Below, piece by piece: positions 5,353 through 8,836 of a stretch of 8,836 bases of DNA. A model generated the notes under the pieces. The model was not told the DNA's origin, ran no database searches, and worked only from the letters and a program-made list of their open reading frames with translations. Source of the DNA: Patescibacteria group bacterium (GTDB lineage: Bacteria > Patescibacteriota > Minisyncoccia > UBA6257 > UBA11618). Every line of letters starts with the position of its first letter. Position 1 is the first letter of the stretch. A program made the position numbers and the translations under genes. The stretch covers positions 1-8,836 of the forward strand of contig DPNX01000046.1 in the NCBI GenBank assembly GCA_003539915.1, read 5' to 3'.

Positions 5353-5805
5353 ATGAAAAAACAAGATATTAAATTAATCATTAGTCTTGGTAATCCCGAT
5401 AAAAAATATGACCAAACATATCACAATGTTGGTCACATGATGGTTGATGAATTAGAAAAAGGAATTAAATCTGATGTTTTCATGAATCAATCAGGTAAAT
5501 TTGTTAAAGATGCAATGAAAAATAAAAACCTTAAGCCTAACAACCTGCTCATCATCCACGACGACTCCGACATTCACTTAGGCAAATACAAGTTGTCTTT
5601 TGGTAGAAATGCTGCTGGACATAAAGGAGTTCAAGATATCATTAACCATCTCAAAACTAAAGATTTCTGGCGTCTCCGTATTGGTGTCAGAAACCCTAAA
5701 GAAAAAATCCGCGTTAAAGCGGAAGACATGGTTCTGAAAAAAATATCGCCAACTCATAAAAAAATTCTTAAAGAGGTCTTTACTCAAGCTGCTCAAGAAT
5801 TATAA
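5353..5805 (+). CDS. pth: Peptidyl-tRNA hydrolase, internally shortened form
   Basis: Cytoplasmic esterase that recycles peptidyl-tRNA dropped by ribosomes. I take the ATG at 5353 (150 residues); an in-frame reading continues upstream to 5182 but only over lepB antisense. Conserved residues, with E. coli mature numbering in brackets: N14 in SLGNP (N10), the catalytic H24 in HNVG (H20), N45 in FMNQSG (N68) and D70 in HDDSD (D93). K91 in AAGHKGVQDI replaces N114. Offsets are +4 before and -23 after a single step, so about 27 residues are missing between H24 and N45. That leaves 150 residues against the usual 185-195, with a short C-terminus as well. The reading frame is continuous, so it is not an obvious frameshift. 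RLRIGV (107-112) is conserved. The gene stands alone on the plus strand and ends in the same TTATAA as the convergent pilus operon. Confidence 0.92.
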   Translation: MKKQDIKLIISLGNPDKKYDQTYHNVGHMMVDELEKGIKSDVFMNQSGKFVKDAMKNKNLKPNNLLIIHDDSDIHLGKYKLSFGRNAAGHKGVQDIINHLKTKDFWRLRIGVRNPKEKIRVKAEDMVLKKISPTHKKILKEVFTQAAQEL

Positions 5806-7320
5806 AGGCCACTTCTTTAATTTAAAACTAACACTGAAGGTAGCTCTCCCACTATTATCAACTTTGATGTTAGTTAAGGGCAAAGAAACATCTTCAAAAT
5901 TATCTTGTCTAACTAAAGTATTTTTAAAGTTAATTACCGCCCTCTCACTACCAGCTCGCCCACTCACTAAAATTAGTTGATCGTCTGTAGCAAATCTAAT
6001 CTGCGTTAACATAATCTGATTACCCGCCAGATTTCTTAAGATGCCAAAGAATGGAATCCATCTAGGGCTCTGATTTTTTGCTAACTCCATCTTATCAACT
6101 AAAATATTGAATTCTTTGGCTTGATTTTCTAACTGCTCAATCTCTCCTATCTCTAATCCTTCTGGTGCAACTTTTAATTGTTTTTCAGCGCTATTCAATG
6201 AACCAGCTACCAATAAATCAAAAACTCCAAAGATAACTAAGATACTAACTAAAACTGTCACGATAATATTTCTCCAAAAACTAGCAAAAGTAATTATTCT
6301 ACTCTGCTCAAACTTCTCCTCTGTTCCCACTTTAGCCAAACTAATGAAGATATCCTTAGATCTAACTATTTGACCACGTAAAGCCGCTCCTAGGGCCACT
6401 AACCAAGCGGGTGAGAGTTGAGGGTAGGTAGGTAATACTAGCTTCTGAATTTTAAGATCAAAGTTTTCTTCAATAGCTGTTAGAACCTCCTTGTTAGAAA
6501 CCGAACTAACCACTAATAAATCCTCTATCACACCACCCCAACGACTAGTATAGAAATTAAGGATTCTTCTCAACTCCCCAACCACCAGCTTCTTAACTGC
6601 TGTCACACTCAACTTACCACCACCCTCAGACTGCAACGTCTTCCAAGAAACAAAATAATTGAAATATAATTTACCATTTCTTAAAACAAAAAAGTCCAAA
6701 CCATCCATAGAAAGACTGAACATCAAATGAGGTTGGGTTATGTCTTTCTCAGATAGCTCTCTCATGATTCTTGCTAAAGATAATGGTACCGACTCAACAG
6801 CCACCACGACAAAGCCAGCTTCATCTAAACTCACCATCAAATCATTGATTACCTTAGAACCAACAAAAGCACCCATCAACTCCATCTTAGTCTGCCTCCC
6901 TTTAGTCTCTCCTACCATCTCCCAATCTGAATAAGCAGACCTAACATCAATTGGCGAAATCATTTGTAGGTTTAATTTAGCTGCTTCTTCCAACTTACTC
7001 TTAGCCACGTATGGCAAGTTAAATATTTGCGTATAAACATTTGAAGCAGAGATCGAAACTACTACATTAATTGGCTTTTTAAGACGCCCTATCTGCTTAT
7101 GAAACTCAATTAAAGAGCTAATAAGTTTAGTCTTGTCTTTGACCTTACCTCCTTCAATCACACCTGCTGACAAACGATAAGAGAGGTGCCTAACCTTTCC
7201 ATCATTCATCGCCACATAACGTAACTTGGTATCAGTAATTTCCAAACCACCAATCTTGGGTGGTGGATTCAAGAATTTAATCCAACGCTTTACTTTTTTA
7301 CTATTAAAATTAAATTTCAT
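5800..7320 (-). CDS. PilM-PilN fusion, type IV pilus inner-membrane assembly protein (GspL-like layout)
   Basis: A 506-residue protein that joins two normally separate pilus alignment-complex components. Residues 1 to about 345 are a PilM-like actin-fold domain: GLEITDTKLRYVAM (25-38) stands for phosphate loop 1, LEEAAKLNLQMISPIDV (110-126) is the typical PilM helix, and the domain ends in LVALGAALRG (307-316). One membrane helix follows (about 352-373), then a coiled-coil-like stretch (375-415) and a PilN-like extracytoplasmic domain to the end (about 420-506). This order is that of GspL in type II secretion. The nucleotide loops are degraded: E and T replace the D and G of DIGS in loop 1, and LSMDGLDFF (203-211) replaces DxGxxTT, so ATP binding is doubtful. 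The ATG lies one base after the preceding stop (TAA-A-ATG). No PilO follows; the next gene is the convergent pth. Confidence 0.85.
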   Translation of the reverse strand: MKFNFNSKKVKRWIKFLNPPPKIGGLEITDTKLRYVAMNDGKVRHLSYRLSAGVIEGGKVKDKTKLISSLIEFHKQIGRLKKPINVVVSISASNVYTQIFNLPYVAKSKLEEAAKLNLQMISPIDVRSAYSDWEMVGETKGRQTKMELMGAFVGSKVINDLMVSLDEAGFVVVAVESVPLSLARIMRELSEKDITQPHLMFSLSMDGLDFFVLRNGKLYFNYFVSWKTLQSEGGGKLSVTAVKKLVVGELRRILNFYTSRWGGVIEDLLVVSSVSNKEVLTAIEENFDLKIQKLVLPTYPQLSPAWLVALGAALRGQIVRSKDIFISLAKVGTEEKFEQSRIITFASFWRNIIVTVLVSILVIFGVFDLLVAGSLNSAEKQLKVAPEGLEIGEIEQLENQAKEFNILVDKMELAKNQSPRWIPFFGILRNLAGNQIMLTQIRFATDDQLILVSGRAGSERAVINFKNTLVRQDNFEDVSLPLTNIKVDNSGRATFSVSFKLKKWPL

Positions 7321-7321
7321 T

Positions 7322-7759
7322 TTAAAACTCTTCTAATTTGATTGAACTCACCTTAATCTGCTTGGTTAAGGGATCAGCATCTAAAACAGCTTTAAGCTGA
7401 CGCTTCACGAATAATGCCTTGGCATTAGCTCGAACCTCATACTGACAAACATCTAGACCACAGACTGTCTTACAAACAAAAACATCGACTGTAGCTCTAC
7501 CAATCTCAGTAAAAGAATAATTAGGATTACTAGCAAAACCCGGACAGCTCTTAGTTACAGTAAGGTTACCTTGTAACAAACGAAGGTTAGCATCATCTAC
7601 CGCTGCCTGAGCTGCTGCTCCTGTCTCAGCTGCTAAACGAATACCAAAAGTTGATTGATTAATAAGCCTAACTACCAGGATTCCTGTTAGAACTAAACCA
7701 ATAATGACTACCCCCATAACTAGGATAGTTGGCAAAACAGCCACGCCTTTTTTGTTCAT
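7322..7759 (-). CDS. PilX-like membrane protein with prepilin-like N-terminus
   Basis: A 145-residue protein with a short charged start (MNKKG) followed by one long hydrophobic helix (about 6-31) and an extracytoplasmic remainder. This resembles the PilX/minor pilin N-terminus, and the alanine-rich AAETGAAAQAAVDDANLRLL (43-62) after the helix is the pattern of PilX-like proteins. The glycine G5 could be a prepilin peptidase site, but the usual glutamate at +5 of the mature protein is absent: P10 stands there. Processing is therefore uncertain. Four cysteines (C72, C96, C100, C105) could form two disulfides. The start ATG overlaps the stop of the upstream gene as ATGA, and the PilM-PilN fusion follows after one base, supporting a pilus role. 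It could alternatively be an unprocessed anchored protein. Confidence 0.7.
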   Translation of the reverse strand: MNKKGVAVLPTILVMGVVIIGLVLTGILVVRLINQSTFGIRLAAETGAAAQAAVDDANLRLLQGNLTVTKSCPGFASNPNYSFTEIGRATVDVFVCKTVCGLDVCQYEVRANAKALFVKRQLKAVLDADPLTKQIKVSSIKLEEF

Positions 7760-8628
7760 GGACTCCAGTTAATAATTATATCACGAATAATTGGTGTCTT
7801 TTCTAACCAGTTATCACTACCAAGAATAATCTTATATTTTATATATCTTTTATTTTGTTGGTTATCTGGAATATTAATTTGCTGACCAGGACTGGATTGA
7901 GTAGCTACACTAAAAGTCCAGGGACCAGTCTCTGAATCAGCTGTGGCTGTTTGAATACTAACGCTAGTGTCAGTTTTAATCTCTCCCTGCCAAAGAATGT
8001 AATTGTAATGAGGTTTTGTAATGCCCGTATCAATAACATTGGAAGTTAAACTACCACTACTACTCTTTGATCCTGCGCCAGTCTGAACTTTATAAGTATC
8101 AAAATTACAAGCACTTTGAACTCCATCCTCATCTGGATCGTGATCGTTTTCACAATGAAAACTAATCCAACCAATAATCTCACTCCAAGCCCAACCTTTG
8201 AAAAAACTATTGTCTCCATCGCCAGCTGGCTCAATAGAAACTCTGTAAGGGGAGATGTTACAGGCATCAATATCATCACAATCAAAGCTAATCCAACCCA
8301 CTGTATCATTCCAAGCCCAACCACTTAATTCTCCTTGATAATTCTCTACCCTGAAATGGCCATTACTATCATCACAAATATCACCAATAGGTGTTGTCGC
8401 ACAATTCAAAACAATCTCTCCTATCTGAGAATCAGCCCAACCTCTTAGCTCATCTGATCTCACCTCTACCGTGTCGTTAGCATGAAAATTAATCCAACCA
8501 ATTAAGTCGTTCCAAACCCAATGATAATCCTTGTTATTAGTATCAATATTATGCCTGCCCGAAAGATCAGCTAAAGCAATACTAGCTAAAGAAGAAACTA
8601 TTAAAACTGTTAAAAAAATATTTTTCAT
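7756..8628 (-). CDS. Secreted protein with GWAW..IGWISF repeats
   Basis: A 290-residue exported protein of unknown function. Residues 1-20 are a typical signal peptide (MKNIFLTVLIVSSLASIALA), with cleavage likely before D21. Four copies of a Trp-rich motif follow: 37-49, 61-76 (degenerate), 101-117 and 142-159, the best reading GWAWNDTVGWISFDC and GWAWSEIIGWISFHC. Cysteines after each later copy and the acidic DHDPDEDG (162-169) suggest disulfides and possibly calcium binding. After a serine/glycine linker (184-194), residues 195-290 look like an all-beta domain ending in IIRDIIINWSP. Motifs of this type recur, to my recollection, in exported proteins of Parcubacteria. It lies between an incomplete gene and a PilX-like gene, with ATGA overlaps on both sides, so it is probably a pilus- or surface-associated component. 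No anchor is visible at the C-terminus, so it may be released or held by partners. Confidence 0.75.
   Translation of the reverse strand: MKNIFLTVLIVSSLASIALADLSGRHNIDTNNKDYHWVWNDLIGWINFHANDTVEVRSDELRGWADSQIGEIVLNCATTPIGDICDDSNGHFRVENYQGELSGWAWNDTVGWISFDCDDIDACNISPYRVSIEPAGDGDNSFFKGWAWSEIIGWISFHCENDHDPDEDGVQSACNFDTYKVQTGAGSKSSSGSLTSNVIDTGITKPHYNYILWQGEIKTDTSVSIQTATADSETGPWTFSVATQSSPGQQINIPDNQQNKRYIKYKIILGSDNWLEKTPIIRDIIINWSP
8152..8520 (-). repeat. Trp-rich protein repeats within the secreted gene
   Basis: Four coded copies of the motif W-A-W-x-x-x-(I/V)-G-W-I-x-F-(H/D)-C. The IG(W/E) centres (G44, G70, G111, G153) are spaced 26, 41 and 42 residues apart. The last two copies are closest to each other. 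The second has lost its later tryptophan (IGEIVLNC). At the DNA level the CCAACCNA and CCAAGCCCA words recur. Confidence 0.7.
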
Positions 8629-8836
8629 TCTATGTCTTCAATTTTTAATAAACCTGGTTGAAAAACAAAATCTAAGCCTTCAGACTCATAAAACCGATGA
8701 GTAATAGCATCCACAGTTTCATCACTAATAGCTTTAGTTGGTCCACCACTCCAATTAGTCTGACGAAAAACCTCGTTTTTACTACGTGTAATATACTTAG
8801 TTACTGTTGAAATTTCATCATCGCCCTGGAATTTCC
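8625..8836 (-). CDS. C-terminal part of an unknown, probably exported or pilus-linked protein (5' end beyond the window)
   Basis: The last 69 residues of an open frame that enters from the right edge. I translated it by hand from the reverse complement, and it is the only frame without early stops there. It ends with TGA overlapping the next gene's ATG (ATGA), which supports it being real and in the same operon. The visible part includes TRSKNEVFRQTNWSGGP (16-32) and ends in GLDFVFQPGLLKIEDIE. The FRQTNWSGG stretch reminds me of surface or minor-pilin-like proteins in Parcubacteria genomes, but this is recollection, not a domain match. With the N-terminus missing I cannot say whether there is a signal peptide or pilin helix. 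Confidence 0.6.
   Translation of the reverse strand, partial: KFQGDDEISTVTKYITRSKNEVFRQTNWSGGPTKAISDETVDAITHRFYESEGLDFVFQPGLLKIEDIE

Noticed and set aside
5578..5796. Minus-strand open frame opposite pth
   Set aside because: Phe-rich antisense shadow without a start signal; pth motifs are clear on the plus strand.
8046..8328. Overlapping open frames on both strands within the repeat protein
   Set aside because: They arise from the biased Trp/Asp/Gly codons of the repeats; the main frame has a signal peptide and ATGA junctions on both sides.

Overview
The window is AT-rich and gene-dense, and it looks like the chromosome of a small-genome bacterium of the Candidate Phyla Radiation (Patescibacteria), most likely Parcubacteria-like. 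The reasons are minimal-length housekeeping proteins, genes butted together with 0-7 base gaps, almost no Shine-Dalgarno sequences, a type IV pilus locus encoding a PilM-PilN fusion, and a secreted protein with 'GWAW..xIGWISF' repeats of a kind I associate with these lineages. TGA is used as a stop (two genes at the right end), which argues against the code-25 lineages (Absconditabacteria, Gracilibacteria). The taxonomic call is inference; there is no rRNA here.

Left part (1-1957): the cell-division genes ftsZ (5' end only, running off the left edge) and ftsA lie in the same direction on the minus strand. They are separated by a small plus-strand gene (370-693) with its own strong extended -10 promoter, the only convincing Shine-Dalgarno sequence in the window, a 10-bp inverted repeat overlapping that Shine-Dalgarno, and a terminator hairpin. 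Its product resembles a family of short uncharacterised proteins known to me from actinobacteria and their phages, so this unit looks like an inserted cassette.

Middle part (1959-5300, minus strand): a tight run reads, in transcription order, lepB (signal peptidase I), hisS (histidyl-tRNA synthetase), a HIT/HINT-type hydrolase, rpsU (ribosomal protein bS21), yqeY (GatB/YqeY-like), then after a 64-base gap with a promoter-like TATAAT, ybeY (rRNA maturation endonuclease) and ftsA. Stops and starts touch (TAA-ATG, TAA-A-ATG, TAG-A-ATG), which suggests translational coupling. This run joins secretion, tRNA charging, ribosome biogenesis and division.

A lone plus-strand gene, pth (peptidyl-tRNA hydrolase, 5353-5805), diverges from lepB. 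Its -10 box sits exactly 12 to 7 bases before the ATG, which predicts a leaderless mRNA. The protein lacks about 27 internal residues compared with E. coli Pth. Its stop codon overlaps the stop of the convergent gene within a shared TTATAA.

Right part (5800-8836, minus strand): an operon for surface or pilus structures, in transcription order an incomplete gene of unknown product, a secreted repeat protein, a PilX-like one-pass membrane protein with a prepilin-like N-terminus, and a PilM-PilN fusion with the layout of the type II secretion protein GspL. ATGA overlaps and one 1-base gap join these four genes. I see no tRNA, rRNA, CRISPR array, insertion sequence or origin, and no gene-free stretch longer than 300 bases.
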